This document shows positions 44,000-55,002 of a stretch of 64,000 bases of DNA, piece by piece. The notes under the pieces were generated by a model, which had not been told where the DNA came from, made no database searches, and saw nothing but the letters and a program-made list of their open reading frames with translations. The stretch comes from Phyllobacterium trifolii (lineage in GTDB: Bacteria > Pseudomonadota > Alphaproteobacteria > Rhizobiales > Rhizobiaceae). Position numbers and translations under genes: made by a program. Every line of letters starts with the position of its first letter. Positions within the stretch are counted from its first letter, which is position 1. The stretch spans positions 1-64,000 of the forward strand of contig NZ_JACHXN010000018.1 in the NCBI RefSeq assembly GCF_014192095.1. The letters are read 5' to 3'.

Positions 44000-44953
44000 C
44001 TAAAGACTACGGCCGATGGCCAGATATTTATCGCGCCGATCCTGTCTAAGCATGTCACGATCCATATTGCCCATGGATTTGAGAGCGACGTTGATAATGT
44101 TGCCCGTTGCCTCGATCGCTGCATCCTTGCCGCGGTGCGCGCCGCCCATCGGTTCGGGAATGATGCCATCTATGATCTTCAATTCGTAAAGATCCTGTGC
44201 GGTGATACGCATCGAAGTCGCGGCATCTTTAGCCCGGGTAGAATCGTGCCAGAGAATGGACGCTGCGCCCTCCGGTGAAATCACCGAGTAGATGGAATGT
44301 TCGAGCATATAGACGCGGTTGGCGGTGGCAATCGCGATGGCTCCGCCGGACCCGCCTTCTCCGATGATAACAGAGACGATCGGCACTTTCAGATTGAGGC
44401 AAGCGGCAGTCGAACGGGCAATGGCCTCCGCTTGTCCGCGCTCTTCCGCCGCGATCCCCGGAAAGGCACCCGCTGTATCGACGAGCGTAATCACCGGCAA
44501 GTTGAAACGGTCAGCCAGATCCATGATGCGCACGGCCTTGCGATAGCCTTCGGGCATGGCCATGCCGAAATTGTGTTTGAGGCGTGTCTTGGTGTCGTTG
44601 CCCTTTTCCTGTCCGATAACGGCGACGGCTTGACCATTGAAGCGGGCGAGACCGGCCTGGACAGCATCATCGTCCGCATAGTTGCGGTCACCTGCAAGCG
44701 GCGTGAAATCGGTGAAGAGCTTGGAGATATAATCCACACAGTGAGGGCGGTCTGGATGACGTGCAATCTGCGCCTTCTGCCAGGGGGTTAGCTTGCGGTA
44801 AAGATCGCGCAACGCCTCGGCGGACCTTTTTTCCAACCGGATGATCTCTTCGTTGGTGTCGAGAGCATCGCCTTCCTCGGCAAGCTTTTTCAACTCGAGA
44901 ATCTTGCCGTCGAGATCAGCAACCGGCTTTTCAAAGTCAAGGTAGTTATACAT
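44000..44953 (-). CDS. accA: Acetyl-CoA carboxylase carboxyltransferase subunit alpha
   Basis: The 317-aa protein starts [20 protein letters not shown] and contains the carboxyltransferase blocks [30 protein letters not shown], and [15 protein letters not shown]. The length equals that of E. coli-type AccA. With AccD it transfers carboxyl from biotin carrier to acetyl-CoA, giving malonyl-CoA for fatty acid synthesis. The frame extends to 45019, but homology starts at 44953. It is downstream of xerD and a hypothetical gene on the same strand. Confidence 0.95.
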   Translation of the reverse strand: MYNYLDFEKPVADLDGKILELKKLAEEGDALDTNEEIIRLEKRSAEALRDLYRKLTPWQKAQIARHPDRPHCVDYISKLFTDFTPLAGDRNYADDDAVQAGLARFNGQAVAVIGQEKGNDTKTRLKHNFGMAMPEGYRKAVRIMDLADRFNLPVITLVDTAGAFPGIAAEERGQAEAIARSTAACLNLKVPIVSVIIGEGGSGGAIAIATANRVYMLEHSIYSVISPEGAASILWHDSTRAKDAATSMRITAQDLYELKIIDGIIPEPMGGAHRGKDAAIEATGNIINVALKSMGNMDRDMLRQDRRDKYLAIGRSL

Positions 44954-45093
44954 GGACGAGGGGTCTGCCTGCAAAACGGTGGATTTTTCACGACCTAACT
45001 GGCTGTTGCCGAGGCGCATGTCAAGGAAGCAAGACTGAGATCATGCATTGGCGGCGCACGTTATAGAGGGAATTGCGGCAAAGGGATGGTGGT

Positions 45094-45594
45094 TTATTTA
45101 GCCGGACTTTTGCGTTTCGCCGGCTTGGCGCCATTTGAGCGCCTAGCGCGCTTTGGGGTCTTGCTGCGCTTCCACCCAATCCATCTGCCTTCACCTGCAT
45201 AGTTGTGAAAGCCGCCAGCTGCTGCGATCAGCCCCTGCCGCACTTCGTCGAGATCAAGCCCTGGCAAATTTTGCAGGAGAACTGGTGGCAGGTGATCGAT
45301 GTTGAGCCAAGTCTGGTCAAAATAGATGTGTTCCGGTCCGCTTTCGCTGATTACAGCAAAGAACCAGCGGCCTTCCATGACATCGCCGAACCACGGATCA
45401 GGAAACATGGAGGGTGAGAAGTCAAATCCAAATGCGGTTACTTCATCCCAGCGCCAGCTTTGCCGCCAATTCATTGCGCGGGCCAAATGGCTGGAGCGGC
45501 TGAATCCCGCTTCGTCAAAGTGGATCACTTCGCTGTCGGGTTCGACAGACGATGACTCTGATCTGTAAAACAATCTCTTCAACAGCTGCCACAT
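45094..45594 (-). CDS. Hypothetical protein, 166 aa, with basic tail
   Basis: The protein starts MWQLLKRLFYRSE, has an Asp/Trp-rich middle (WRWDEVTAFGFDFSPSMFPD, GRWFFAVISESG, IYFDQTW) and ends in a Lys/Arg-rich tail (SKTPKRARRS...KPAKRKSPAK) that could bind nucleic acid. No family is recognised with certainty. Start 45594 has GGCGGA 6 bases upstream; 45600 is possible. It lies 47 bp after xerD on the same strand and may be co-transcribed with it. Confidence 0.65.
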   Translation of the reverse strand: MWQLLKRLFYRSESSSVEPDSEVIHFDEAGFSRSSHLARAMNWRQSWRWDEVTAFGFDFSPSMFPDPWFGDVMEGRWFFAVISESGPEHIYFDQTWLNIDHLPPVLLQNLPGLDLDEVRQGLIAAAGGFHNYAGEGRWIGWKRSKTPKRARRSNGAKPAKRKSPAK

Positions 45595-45641
45595 GGCCAT
45601 TCCGCCAGTTTGCTGGGTCCACTCCATCGGTGAGCCAGCAT

Positions 45642-46568
45642 TTAGTCTGCCAGAGGGTGATGCTCCGTGACAAGCTGATGCAGCCGCTCTTCCATCACAT
45701 GTGTGTAAATTTGCGTGGTCGAAATATCCGAATGGCCGAGCAATTGTTGCACAGCGCGCAGGTCCGCCCCGTTTTGCAAGAGATGGCTGGCAAAGGCATG
45801 ACGCAAAACATGGGGCGATATCGCTGATGTTTTGAGGCCCGCTCGCGCAGCAAGCCCTTTCAGTTCCCGTGCGAACACCTGTCGTGCCAGAAAGCCGCTT
45901 TCCGATATGGCGGGGAACAGCCAGACACTGGCGGAAAGATTAGGCAATGCGTCACGCATCGCCAGATATTTTGCCATTGCGTCGCGTGCCTTGCCTGATA
46001 AAGGAACCACACGGTCCTTCGAGCCCTTGCCGCGAACCATGAGGAAGCGATTGTCGGAGCGCGCGACCGTCACCGGGAGACCAACGAGTTCAGAAACACG
46101 CAGGCCCGTTGCATAAAGAATTTCGAGCAACGCATGCAGTCGCAGCGCCTGGAGATGAACGGCACCAGATGATTTTGCGTCAAGGGTTTCTTCCTCAGCA
46201 CGGGAAAGCAGTTTTTCCACATCCGACTCGCTCAGAATTTTTGGCAGGGCGCGGTCCTTTTTTGGCGTGTCGAGCGTGCTGGTTGGATCGTCGGTGCGAA
46301 TATTCTCCATATAAAGAAAGCGAAAGAACTGGCGCAGGGCCGAAAGCCGCCGCGCTTGAGACGTGGCTGCGTAGCCCCGTCCGGCGATTGCATCGAGATA
46401 AGATCGAATTGTTCCGGGCTCCGCAAAGGTCAACTGGATACCTGTTGCAACGCTGAACTCTGCTGCATCCTCCAGATCCCGGCGATACGAATCCAACGTG
46501 TTTTGGGCGGCGCCACGTTCGGCGCTCATCATTTCAAGGAAGGTCTCTATGGCTGCTGCTGCTCGCAT
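45642..46568 (-). CDS. xerD: Site-specific tyrosine recombinase XerD
   Basis: The 308-aa recombinase has an N-terminal SAM-like core-binding domain ([20 protein letters not shown]) and the catalytic domain with Arg in [27 protein letters not shown] (H-x-x-R), [15 protein letters not shown] (His and nucleophile Tyr). With XerC it resolves chromosome dimers at dif. It lies 4 bp after a 53-aa membrane protein gene. Conservation and length are those of the housekeeping XerD, clearly different from the two island recombinases. Confidence 0.93.
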   Translation of the reverse strand: MRAAAAIETFLEMMSAERGAAQNTLDSYRRDLEDAAEFSVATGIQLTFAEPGTIRSYLDAIAGRGYAATSQARRLSALRQFFRFLYMENIRTDDPTSTLDTPKKDRALPKILSESDVEKLLSRAEEETLDAKSSGAVHLQALRLHALLEILYATGLRVSELVGLPVTVARSDNRFLMVRGKGSKDRVVPLSGKARDAMAKYLAMRDALPNLSASVWLFPAISESGFLARQVFARELKGLAARAGLKTSAISPHVLRHAFASHLLQNGADLRAVQQLLGHSDISTTQIYTHVMEERLHQLVTEHHPLAD

Positions 46569-46572
46569 CGGC

Positions 46573-46734
46573 TTATTTCGGGGTATCAGGTTTGGGATTA
46601 AGTTTTTCAGAGGGAATACGAATGGTCATTTCCGTCTGCGTCGGATGCACGAAAGTCACCAACCCAACCATGCCGACATAGACGAGCCCCGCGAGAATCG
46701 CGAGAATGATTATCAATCGTGTAAGCGTCGGCAT
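46573..46734 (-). CDS. Small single-TM protein encoded upstream of xerD, 53 aa
   Basis: The frame reads [20 protein letters not shown], then [20 protein letters not shown] and [13 protein letters not shown], stop. It has one membrane helix (about 5-27) and a short polar C-terminal tail. It ends 4 bp before the xerD start, so the two are probably co-transcribed. Its tight spacing and clean composition suggest a real small gene of unknown role. The ribosome binding site is weak. Confidence 0.7.
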   Translation of the reverse strand: MPTLTRLIIILAILAGLVYVGMVGLVTFVHPTQTEMTIRIPSEKLNPKPDTPK

Positions 46735-46876
46735 TTTCGGTTTGAATCGCCTTTGTCGGATCGGGTGCTTGGTTCCATAATCCTGCAGCTCAAACCCTTA
46801 TGATTTGATGAAGCTTGAGTCTTCTAACGCCATAGTTTGCTTGACGACAGCACGGTTTTCCTGTCGAAACGCAATT

Positions 46877-47500
46877 ATGAATGTGACTGAAGACATAGTT
46901 GGGGCAGCCGAGATCGCGGAGCTCGCCAAATCCATCAGAGAGCGCCTCGGACATAGGTCCATCGTGCTTATCGGACTGATGGGCGCGGGCAAATCCACAG
47001 TCGGCAAAAAGCTGGCGGCACTGGTCGAGCTGCCATTCTTCGACGCTGACAACGAGATCGAAAAAGTCTCGACGATGACTATTCCGGAACTTTTCGAAGC
47101 TTATGGAGAAGGCGAATTTCGGGACCTCGAGCGGCGCGTTATTGCGCGCATGCTTGAGAATGGACCGATCGTGCTGGCGACTGGTGGCGGTGCTTATATG
47201 AATGAACTTACCCGCAAAGCTATCGCTTCGGAGGGTATTTCACTTTGGCTGAAAGCCGAACTTGACGTGCTGATGGCGCGTGTTGCGCGCAAACAGAACC
47301 GGCCGCTTTTGAAAAACGATAATCCCCGAGGTGTGATGGAACGGCTTATGACCGAGCGCCACCCGATTTATTCGGTCGCCGATCTGGTGGTGAACTCCCG
47401 CGAGGAAAAGAAGGAAATCATTGCCTTCGAAGCAATGCAGGCAATTGCTGGCCATCTTGACGGTATTGCATCCCGCAGCAAAGAGGAATCCGGTTCATGA
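46877..47500 (+). CDS. aroK: Shikimate kinase
   Basis: The 207-aa kinase has Walker A in [17 protein letters not shown], the shikimate-site residues FFDADNEIE (D-x-D) and [19 protein letters not shown], and the lid Arg in KQNRPLL. It phosphorylates shikimate in the chorismate pathway. The start is put at 46877 ([12 protein letters not shown]); the frame extends to 46805 without homology. The gene overlaps aroB by ATGA. Confidence 0.93.
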   Translation: MNVTEDIVGAAEIAELAKSIRERLGHRSIVLIGLMGAGKSTVGKKLAALVELPFFDADNEIEKVSTMTIPELFEAYGEGEFRDLERRVIARMLENGPIVLATGGGAYMNELTRKAIASEGISLWLKAELDVLMARVARKQNRPLLKNDNPRGVMERLMTERHPIYSVADLVVNSREEKKEIIAFEAMQAIAGHLDGIASRSKEESGS

Positions 47501-48621
47501 CCGACGCGGTTACCACTACCACTGTACCCGTCAAGCTCGGGGATCGTTCTTACGATATTCTCATTGGGGCCGGATTGATCGAGCGGGCCGGATATGAAAT
47601 TGCAAAGCGTGCTAAATCGGTGCGTGTCGCTATTATCAGCGACGAGACTGTCGCAGGTCTGCATCTCGATCGGCTCACGCGAAGCCTGACGGCTGTCGGG
47701 ATAGATTCTACACCCATCTTGGTTGCACCCGGGGAGAAATCCAAAGGTTTTGCAACACTCGAAACCGTAACCAATGCAATCCTTTCCGCGCGTCTTGAGC
47801 GCGGCGATATCGTGATTGCTTTTGGTGGCGGTGTCATTGGTGACCTCGCCGGTTTTGCGGCAGGCATTACCCGTCGTGGCATGGGATTCATCCAGATGCC
47901 GACATCGTTGCTGGCGCAAGTCGATTCGTCTGTTGGTGGCAAGACAGGTATCAACACGGCGCACGGCAAGAACCTCGTTGGCGTCTTTTATCAGCCACAA
48001 CTCGTTCTGGCCGATACGGATGTGCTCGACACATTGACGCCGCGTGAGTTCCGTGCCGGCTACGCTGAGGTTGCAAAGTATGGACTGATCGACCGGCCGG
48101 ATTTTTTTGCCTGGCTGGAAAAGAATTGGCGGGGAATTTTCGATGGCGGGCCTGAACGGACTGAGGCCATTGCCGTATCATGCCAATCCAAAGCCGATGT
48201 AGTCGCCAGAGATGAACGCGAAACGGGAGATCGCGCACTGCTCAATCTTGGCCATACGTTTGGCCATGCATTGGAAACCGCGACGAACTACGATTCCGGG
48301 CGGTTGGTGCATGGCGAGGGCGTCGCAATCGGGATGGTTCTCGCCCACCAGTTTTCCGCAAAGATGAATCTGGCGAGCCCGGACGATGCGGCTCGTGTCG
48401 AAGCGCATCTGCGCCAGGTCGGGCTCCCTGTTTCCATAGACGATATTCCCGGCAACCTCCCCTCCGCGGAAAAGCTGATGGACTATATTGCGCAAGATAA
48501 AAAAGTAGCGCGCGGGGCGCTCACATTCATTTTGACTCGCGGTATTGGCCAATCATTTATCGCAAAAGACGTGCCGCCATCTGCTGTGCTAAGCTTTTTG
48601 CAGGAGAAACACCCGACATGA
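47497..48621 (+). CDS. aroB: 3-dehydroquinate synthase
   Basis: The 374-aa enzyme has [14 protein letters not shown] (NAD-binding), [34 protein letters not shown], and metal ligands in [12 protein letters not shown] (H) and [11 protein letters not shown] (H, E). It converts DAHP to 3-dehydroquinate. ATGA couplings join it to aroK upstream and to the CorC-like gene downstream (48618). Confidence 0.95.
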   Translation: MTDAVTTTTVPVKLGDRSYDILIGAGLIERAGYEIAKRAKSVRVAIISDETVAGLHLDRLTRSLTAVGIDSTPILVAPGEKSKGFATLETVTNAILSARLERGDIVIAFGGGVIGDLAGFAAGITRRGMGFIQMPTSLLAQVDSSVGGKTGINTAHGKNLVGVFYQPQLVLADTDVLDTLTPREFRAGYAEVAKYGLIDRPDFFAWLEKNWRGIFDGGPERTEAIAVSCQSKADVVARDERETGDRALLNLGHTFGHALETATNYDSGRLVHGEGVAIGMVLAHQFSAKMNLASPDDAARVEAHLRQVGLPVSIDDIPGNLPSAEKLMDYIAQDKKVARGALTFILTRGIGQSFIAKDVPPSAVLSFLQEKHPT

Positions 48622-49901
48622 CGCTGGAAATCTGGATCTTTTGCGGAATCATATTCCTTTTGATCCTGATGTCTGCCTTGTTTTCAGGGTCTGAGACTGC
48701 TCTGACTGCCGTATCTCGTGCGCGTATGCATCGCTTGTCCAAGCGCGGCGACGACCGCGCGGCCGTAGTGGAAAATCTGATAGAGAAGCGGGACCGGCTT
48801 ATTGGTGTCATGCTCATCGGCAACAACCTCATCAATATTCTAGCCTCATCGTTGACGACGAGTATGCTGCTAACATTGTTTGGCCAAGCTGGCGTTGCCT
48901 ACGCCACGGCGATAATGACAGTGTTGCTAGTCATCTTCGCGGAGGTGTTGCCCAAGTCCTGGGCTATTTCGAGTCCCGACAGAAATTCGCTCGCCCTTGT
49001 CCGGTTCGCCCAGATAGTCGTCTTTCTGTTTGGCCCGCTTTCTGATCTCGTCAATTGGATTGTTCGCCAGATTCTTGCAGTGTTCGGCATCAATCTTGCG
49101 GCAGGCACGTCAATGTTGTCAGCCCAGGAAGAACTGCGCGGCACTGTCGATCTATTACACAAGGAAGGCTCTGTCGTTAAAGGTGATCGGGACCAGATCG
49201 GCGGTCTTCTCGACCTGCGTGAACTTGAAGTCTACGACGTTATGATCCACCGGACCGATATGGATTCGGTCAACGCAGACGATCCCATCGAAACCATCAT
49301 TACAGAAATCCTGGCGAGCCATCATACCCGCATTCCTGTCTGGAAGGACGCGAATGACAATATCGTCGGCGTTGTTCATGCCAAGGATCTGGTGCGGGCG
49401 ATCCGCGACGCAAATCGGGACTTTTCCAAGATCAACATCATGAAGGTGGCAACGAAGCCGTGGTTCGTTCCGGACACGACAAGTCTTCAGGATCAGCTTA
49501 ATGCTTTTCTGAGACGCAAAGCGCATATCGCCATCGTGGTCGATGAATATGGTGACGTGCAAGGATTGATTACTCTCGAAGATATTCTCGAAGAGATCGT
49601 TGGCGATATCGCCGATGAGCACGACATCGATGTGCAGGGTTGCCGTCCTCAACCGGATGGTTCAGTGCTGGTTGACGGCTCAGTCCCCATTCGCGATCTT
49701 AACCGGGCCTTGGACTGGCACTTGCCCGACGCCGAAGCGACGACCATTGCCGGTCTCGTAATCCACGAAACACAGAGCATTCCAAAAGAAAAGCAGGCCT
49801 TCACCTTCCATGGCAAGCGTTTCACAATCCTGAAGCGGGAAAAAAATCGCATCACGCGGCTGCGCATTCGACCAATCGAGGATGACGACAAGCTGGGTTG
49901 A
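48618..49901 (+). CDS. HlyC/CorC-family membrane protein (DUF21-CBS-CorC)
   Basis: The 427-aa protein has an N-terminal DUF21 domain with about four membrane helices (residues 5-140; [19 protein letters not shown] is the family signature). A pair of CBS domains follows (about 205-330; [28 protein letters not shown]), then the CorC_HlyC domain (about 345-420). Members export or regulate Mg2+ or Co2+. It is coupled by ATGA to aroB, a gene order usual in Rhizobiales. Confidence 0.9.
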   Translation: MTLEIWIFCGIIFLLILMSALFSGSETALTAVSRARMHRLSKRGDDRAAVVENLIEKRDRLIGVMLIGNNLINILASSLTTSMLLTLFGQAGVAYATAIMTVLLVIFAEVLPKSWAISSPDRNSLALVRFAQIVVFLFGPLSDLVNWIVRQILAVFGINLAAGTSMLSAQEELRGTVDLLHKEGSVVKGDRDQIGGLLDLRELEVYDVMIHRTDMDSVNADDPIETIITEILASHHTRIPVWKDANDNIVGVVHAKDLVRAIRDANRDFSKINIMKVATKPWFVPDTTSLQDQLNAFLRRKAHIAIVVDEYGDVQGLITLEDILEEIVGDIADEHDIDVQGCRPQPDGSVLVDGSVPIRDLNRALDWHLPDAEATTIAGLVIHETQSIPKEKQAFTFHGKRFTILKREKNRITRLRIRPIEDDDKLG

Positions 49902-49909
49902 GTCGAGCT

Positions 49910-50212
49910 TTAGGCGCGTGTCGCCTCACCCGGTGCCGCGGGTTCAAGCGCCAGCGCGTGGACGCTGCCATTCAGTTCGTCCTGCAGCACTTCATTGATG
50001 GCGCGATGACGCGCAACGCGCGACATGCCGGCGAATGCCTCCGCGACAATCCGCACACGAAAATGCGTTTCGCCTGAACCGTCAAATGTGCCATGATGCT
50101 CGCTGTCAGAATGATGGTGGCCGGCGTGCAGATGGCTTTCATTGATGACTGCCAACGAAACAGGATGAAAAGCCTGCATCAGTTTGCTTTCGATCACTGA
50201 CTGAGTGGACAT
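49910..50212 (-). CDS. bolA: BolA-family protein
   Basis: The 100-aa protein begins MSTQSVIESKLMQAFHPVSL and has the BolA blocks INESHLHAGHHH, GETHFRVRIVAEAF, and RVARHRAINEVLQDEL. BolA proteins work with monothiol glutaredoxins in iron-sulfur handling. CAGGAGAA precedes the ATG at 50212; the frame to 50257 is not needed. It is convergent with the CorC-like gene (8 bp apart). Confidence 0.92.
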   Translation of the reverse strand: MSTQSVIESKLMQAFHPVSLAVINESHLHAGHHHSDSEHHGTFDGSGETHFRVRIVAEAFAGMSRVARHRAINEVLQDELNGSVHALALEPAAPGEATRA

Positions 50213-50356
50213 TTCGTTCTCCTGCGCCCATATGGTAGTTTCACTTGGCAAATCCATTCATGATCACAAATTTACCGCCATTTCAGGCGTTAGGTCTATC
50301 CATGGGTAAATGTCAATTCTTGTTCCACTAACCGATCCGTTGATGATTCTGATTCG

Positions 50357-51010
50357 ATGACCTCAAGTTCGAAATATTTTGACAGCATCCGCATCCGCCC
50401 GAAAAAGGTGGACGAGGAGAAATCGCGCACACCTGTCTGCCAATGGGATGGTTGCGACAAGCCTGGACCACATCGTGCTCCTGTGGGACGTGAGAAGGAA
50501 GGCGAGTTCTTCCATTTCTGCATCGACCATGTGCGCGAGTACAACAAGGGCTATAATTATTTCTCTGGCCTCTCGGATGCCGAGGTAGCCAGATACCAGA
50601 AGGAAGCTTTGACGGGCGACCGCCCGACCTGGACCGTTGCAGGACTACCTGGAAGCGGAGCGGGCGCAAGCGCCAGTACGCGCGCTCAAGCGAGCGCCAG
50701 CGCCAAGACGTCACCGGATTTTTCGAAGTTGCGTTCGGGTCGTGCGGCATATCAGAACCGATTCCGTGACCCCAACAGCGTTTTCAATGAGGCGCGGGTG
50801 CATATCCGCAAGCTCAAGCCATTGGAGTCAAAAGCACTGGATACGCTCGGGCTTGGCGCAAAAGCCACTGGCGAAGACATAAAGTCGCGCTATAAAGAAC
50901 TTGTGAAGATCCATCATCCCGATGCTAATGGCGGTGACAGGGCTTCCGAGGATCGTTTCCGTGACGTAATCCAGGCCTATCAATTGCTCAAAGCGGCTGG
51001 TTTCTGCTAA
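50357..51010 (+). CDS. J-domain protein (DnaJ-family co-chaperone)
   Basis: The 217-aa protein has a C-terminal J domain (about 160-215: TLGLGAKATGEDIKSRYKEL, then HHPD and the terminal helix), with the H-P-D triad that stimulates DnaK. The N-terminal part has a possible zinc motif (C-x4-C and H-x-C around RTPVCQWDGCDKPGPHRAPV and FHFCIDH), and a Ser/Ala-rich linker at about 105-120 separates the two. It precedes cobS; this neighbour pair is common in Rhizobiales. The J-domain is at the C-terminus, not the N-terminus, which makes it a type III J protein. Confidence 0.9.
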   Translation: MTSSSKYFDSIRIRPKKVDEEKSRTPVCQWDGCDKPGPHRAPVGREKEGEFFHFCIDHVREYNKGYNYFSGLSDAEVARYQKEALTGDRPTWTVAGLPGSGAGASASTRAQASASAKTSPDFSKLRSGRAAYQNRFRDPNSVFNEARVHIRKLKPLESKALDTLGLGAKATGEDIKSRYKELVKIHHPDANGGDRASEDRFRDVIQAYQLLKAAGFC

Positions 51011-51093
51011 CCCACGATTGAGCCGAATTCGGAACTTCACAGCGAGGTTCCAAACTATCTTTATGCGTCTGCGCGTGCAGTCGCGCTGGAGGC

Positions 51094-52083
51094 ATGATGA
51101 ATAAGGTTGATCGCGATATTGCGAATTTGCCGGATACAACGGTTTCTGCTGCAAAATTGTTTGGTTTTGAGACCGATATGATGGTTCCTGCCTATAAGGC
51201 AGGTGACGCTTATGTGCCGGAAATTGACACGGACTATCTATTCGACAAACAGACCACGCTGGCCATTCTCGCGGGTTTTGCCTTCAACCGCCGTGTTATG
51301 GTTTCCGGGTACCATGGTACCGGTAAATCGACCCATATCGAGCAGGTCGCCGCGCGGCTGAACTGGCCATGCGTGCGTGTCAATCTGGACAGCCACGTCA
51401 GCCGTATCGACCTTGTTGGCAAGGATGCGATCGTCGTCAAGGAAGGCATGCAGATCACGGAATTCCGCGACGGCATCCTGCCTTGGGCTTATCAGCACAA
51501 TGTCGCGCTTGTATTCGACGAGTACGATGCGGGACGTCCGGACGTCATGTTCGTCATCCAACGCGTGCTCGAATCGTCGGGTCGTCTGACGCTGCTCGAT
51601 CAAAGTCGTGTTATCCGCCCGCATCCCGCCTTTCGTCTGTTTGCCACCGCCAATACGGTTGGCCTTGGTGATACGACGGGTCTTTATCATGGCACGCAGC
51701 AGATCAATCAGGCGCAGATGGACCGCTGGTCCATTGTGACGACCCTTAACTATCTGCCGCACGACAATGAGGCGGCTATCGTTGCCGCCAAGGCCAAGCA
51801 TTATCAGAACAAGGAAGGCAAGGAGATCGTCTCCAAGATGGTGCGCGTTGCTGACATGACGCGCGCAGCATTCATCAATGGCGATCTCTCGACTGTCATG
51901 AGTCCCCGTACCGTGATCACATGGGCGGAAAATGCCGATATCTTCAAGGATGTGGGCTTTGCTTTCCGTCTGACGTTCCTCAACAAGTGCGACGAACTCG
52001 AACGTCCACTCGTTGCCGAATTCTACCAGCGGGCATTTGGCAAGGAACTGCCTGAATCGACCGCCAATGTGGTCATCGGCTGA
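51094..52083 (+). CDS. cobS: Cobaltochelatase subunit CobS
   Basis: The 329-aa AAA+ ATPase has Walker [11 protein letters not shown], Walker [11 protein letters not shown] and sensor FATANTVG. With CobT and CobN it inserts cobalt into hydrogenobyrinic acid diamide in aerobic cobalamin synthesis. Two adjacent ATGs (51094, 51097) are possible; GGAGG at 51088 favours either. cobT follows 14 bp downstream. cobN is not in the window, as is usual for this locus in Rhizobiales. Confidence 0.93.
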   Translation: MMNKVDRDIANLPDTTVSAAKLFGFETDMMVPAYKAGDAYVPEIDTDYLFDKQTTLAILAGFAFNRRVMVSGYHGTGKSTHIEQVAARLNWPCVRVNLDSHVSRIDLVGKDAIVVKEGMQITEFRDGILPWAYQHNVALVFDEYDAGRPDVMFVIQRVLESSGRLTLLDQSRVIRPHPAFRLFATANTVGLGDTTGLYHGTQQINQAQMDRWSIVTTLNYLPHDNEAAIVAAKAKHYQNKEGKEIVSKMVRVADMTRAAFINGDLSTVMSPRTVITWAENADIFKDVGFAFRLTFLNKCDELERPLVAEFYQRAFGKELPESTANVVIG

Positions 52084-52097
52084 GCGTCACGATAAAG

Positions 52098-53987
52098 ATG
52101 GCAGGTCCCGGAGATAATTCACGTGCGAATCCGAAAGGTCCGGTTGATTCCGAGCCTTTCAAGCGCGCGCTTACGGGATGCATGCGTGCGATTGCCGGCG
52201 ACCATGAAATGGAAGTTGGATTCGGTAATGACAAGCCGGCCCTGACTGGTCATCGGGCGCGGCTTCCCGATCTGCCCAAGCGTCCAACTGCCAATGATGT
52301 TGCCGTCACACGCGGCCTTGGCGATTCGATGGCGCTGCGCAAAGCCTGTCACAATGACCGTATTCACGCGACGCTGGCGCCCGAAGGCAAGCAGGCGAGG
52401 GCGATCTTTGACGCGGTCGAACAGGCGCGCGTCGAGGCCATCGGTGCGTTGCGTATGGACGGGGTCGCAGAGAACCTGACTTCGATGCTCTCGGACAAAT
52501 ATGCCCGGGCCAATTTCCCGGCAATAACGGATAAAGCCGAGGCTCCGCTGGAAGAAGCCGTGGCACTTTTGGTTCGTGAAAAGCTTACGGGTCGCAAAGC
52601 TCCGGAATCAGCTGGCAATGTGCTTGACCTGTGGCGTGACTGGATTGAGGAGAAGGCTGCGGCAGACCTCGACCATCTCGGCGCCAAGATCAACGATCAA
52701 AACGCTTTCGCTCGCGTCGTACGCGAGATGCTCGCTTCCATGGAGATGGCGGAAGAGTTGGCGCAGGAGAGCCAGGAAGACGACAGCCAGGACAATAATG
52801 AGGACTCGCCTGAACCCGAAGAAAACAACGAAGGCGGTTCGGATGAGAACGAGGGCAGCGATTCGTCCGAGAATGATGAGTCCGATACATCCAGCGACGA
52901 CAGCCAGTCCGGCGAGACCGAAGCCGCCGACGCTTCGTCTGACGATATGGACGAGGATTCGGACGCGGATGCCGAGATACCGGGCGAGGCGCGGCGCCCC
53001 AACCAGCCGTTCTCCAACCTCGGCAGTGAGAGCGGCTACAAGATTTTCACGCAGGAATTCGACGAAACGACCGATGCGGAAGAGCTTTGCGACGAGGCCG
53101 AGCTGGAGCGACTGCGCGCTTTCCTCGACAAGCAACTCGCCAATCTCTCTGCCGTCGTTGGACGCTTGGCAAACAAGTTGCAACGCCGTCTGATGGCGCA
53201 ACAAAACCGCTCATGGGACTTCGATCTGGAGGAGGGCTACCTCGACAGTGCGCGCCTTGTGCGTATCGTAATCGATCCAACGCAACCACTTTCCTATAAG
53301 CAGGAACGCGACACGGATTTCCGCGATACCGTCGTGACGCTGCTTATCGACAATTCCGGTTCCATGCGCGGGCGGCCGATTACAGTTGCCGCGACGTGCG
53401 CGGACATTCTGGCAAGGACGCTGGAGCGTTGCGGCGTGAAGGTGGAAATCCTCGGGTTCACCACCAAGGCCTGGAAAGGCGGTCAGGCGCGTGAAGCCTG
53501 GCTGGAGCGTGGCAAGCCCGCCAATCCCGGCCGTCTCAACGATCTGCGCCACATCGTCTATAAGCGCGCTGACGCCCCGTGGCGGCGCGCACGGCGCAAT
53601 CTTGGCCTGATGATGCGCGAAGGCCTTCTGAAGGAGAACATCGACGGTGAAGCCCTGATATGGGCACACCAACGGTTGCTGGGCCGTCCTGAGCAGCGCC
53701 GTATCCTGATGATGATCTCGGATGGGGCTCCGGTTGATGATTCTACCCTTTCGGTCAATCCGGGCAACTATCTCGAGCGGCACTTGCGCGCTGTGATCGA
53801 GGAGATCGAAACACGTTCGCCGGTTGAGTTGATCGCCATTGGTATCGGCCATGATGTAACCCGGTACTATCGCCGCGCTGTTACTATCGTCGATGCAGAG
53901 GAACTTGCCGGCGCCATGACGGAGCAGCTGGCTTCACTGTTTGAAGAGCCGGAACGACAGAGCGCAAAAAAGTCAGTGCGGCGATAA
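52098..53987 (+). CDS. cobT: Cobaltochelatase subunit CobT
   Basis: The 629-aa protein has an N-terminal helical domain, a very acidic low-complexity linker (about 222-300, mostly D, E, S), and a C-terminal von Willebrand A domain with the MIDAS motif [11 protein letters not shown] (D-x-S-x-S) at about 414-424. It forms the AAA+/VWA complex with CobS that drives cobalt insertion by CobN. Length matches known CobT (about 630). Confidence 0.93.
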   Translation: MAGPGDNSRANPKGPVDSEPFKRALTGCMRAIAGDHEMEVGFGNDKPALTGHRARLPDLPKRPTANDVAVTRGLGDSMALRKACHNDRIHATLAPEGKQARAIFDAVEQARVEAIGALRMDGVAENLTSMLSDKYARANFPAITDKAEAPLEEAVALLVREKLTGRKAPESAGNVLDLWRDWIEEKAAADLDHLGAKINDQNAFARVVREMLASMEMAEELAQESQEDDSQDNNEDSPEPEENNEGGSDENEGSDSSENDESDTSSDDSQSGETEAADASSDDMDEDSDADAEIPGEARRPNQPFSNLGSESGYKIFTQEFDETTDAEELCDEAELERLRAFLDKQLANLSAVVGRLANKLQRRLMAQQNRSWDFDLEEGYLDSARLVRIVIDPTQPLSYKQERDTDFRDTVVTLLIDNSGSMRGRPITVAATCADILARTLERCGVKVEILGFTTKAWKGGQAREAWLERGKPANPGRLNDLRHIVYKRADAPWRRARRNLGLMMREGLLKENIDGEALIWAHQRLLGRPEQRRILMMISDGAPVDDSTLSVNPGNYLERHLRAVIEEIETRSPVELIAIGIGHDVTRYYRRAVTIVDAEELAGAMTEQLASLFEEPERQSAKKSVRR

Positions 53988-53988
53988 C

Positions 53989-55002
53989 ATGAACCGAACT
54001 GCGCTGGCTTTTCGGCGCGCATCGCTTTGCCTCGTGTTCCTTGTTGCAATGCCGGTTTCAGCGGAGGAAAACGCGGTCGTTTCCCCTGCTGTCATCGAGT
54101 CCCGTGTCATCTCCAATTTTCGCATCGGCTCGTCCGAGAGGCGATTCGGACAGCTTGAATTTGTTGGCGGCCTGGAAATGACCTCTGCAAGTTCCGACTT
54201 TGGCGGCCTTTCCGCGTTTCGCTATCTGGATTCAGGAAAGAAATTTCTCGGCATCACCGATACTGGCTTCTGGTATGCGGGTACGATGCAGCGCGATGAA
54301 GAGGGCAGACCCGCATCGATCGGCAATTTTCGCTTGGCACCGATTCAGAGCGAGGAAGGTCTTCCTGTTGAGGGCAAGTGGAACTCCGATGCCGAAGGCA
54401 TGAGCGTTTACGGCGATACAGTCACGGTTTCGTTCGAGCGCATCCACCGGATTGCGGAATATGCGCTGGACCTTGAAAATTTTGCCTCGACGCCAAAGAA
54501 TGTTCCTCTGCCGATACCGAGGGAAGAGCTGCGCAACAACCGCGGCATAGAGACGATAGCCTATTCGCCGGCCCCCGGCCCATTGCACGGGGCGCGTATT
54601 GCAGTAACTGAAAAAAGCATCAACGAGGCTGGCGATATGTTTGCTGCAGTGCTCGAAGGGCCGCAGAAAGGCATTTTCTTTGTCAAACGCCGCGATGATT
54701 TCGACGTCAGCGATGGCGATTTCCTGCCCGATGGTGACTTGTTGCTGCTCGAGCGCCGCTTCAGCATGGCCAGCGGCGTGGTACTGAGAATACGTAGGAT
54801 ACCCATGGCAAGCATCAAACTTGGTGCTACGGTCGACGGCGAATTCATCCTGCAGGCGGACATGCGAAACCAGATAGACAATATGGAAGGGCTGGATGTC
54901 TGGCAGACGGCAGACGGTTCTACCCGACTATCACTCGTGTCAGATGATAATCATTCCATCCTGCAACGGAATCTTTATCTGGAATTCCGGTTTGCCGAGT
55001 AG
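53989..55002 (+). CDS. Esterase-like phytase-family periplasmic protein
   Basis: The 337-aa protein has a signal peptide (MNRTALAFRRASLCLVFLVA, cleaved after VSA near residue 24) and a beta-propeller-like body with GGLSAFRYLD, KFLGITDTG, SDAEGMSVYG, RGIETIAYSP and NMEGLDVW, the repeated D/E-G blocks of the esterase-like-activity-of-phytase family. Start 53989 follows the cobT stop by one base. Its 3' end overlaps the convergent transporter gene by 28 bp. The substrate is unknown. Confidence 0.82.
   Translation: MNRTALAFRRASLCLVFLVAMPVSAEENAVVSPAVIESRVISNFRIGSSERRFGQLEFVGGLEMTSASSDFGGLSAFRYLDSGKKFLGITDTGFWYAGTMQRDEEGRPASIGNFRLAPIQSEEGLPVEGKWNSDAEGMSVYGDTVTVSFERIHRIAEYALDLENFASTPKNVPLPIPREELRNNRGIETIAYSPAPGPLHGARIAVTEKSINEAGDMFAAVLEGPQKGIFFVKRRDDFDVSDGDFLPDGDLLLLERRFSMASGVVLRIRRIPMASIKLGATVDGEFILQADMRNQIDNMEGLDVWQTADGSTRLSLVSDDNHSILQRNLYLEFRFAE

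Noticed and set aside
51094-53987. Missing cobN next to cobS-cobT as a sign of a broken pathway
   Set aside because: In Rhizobiales cobS-cobT normally lie apart from cobN, so its absence here is expected.
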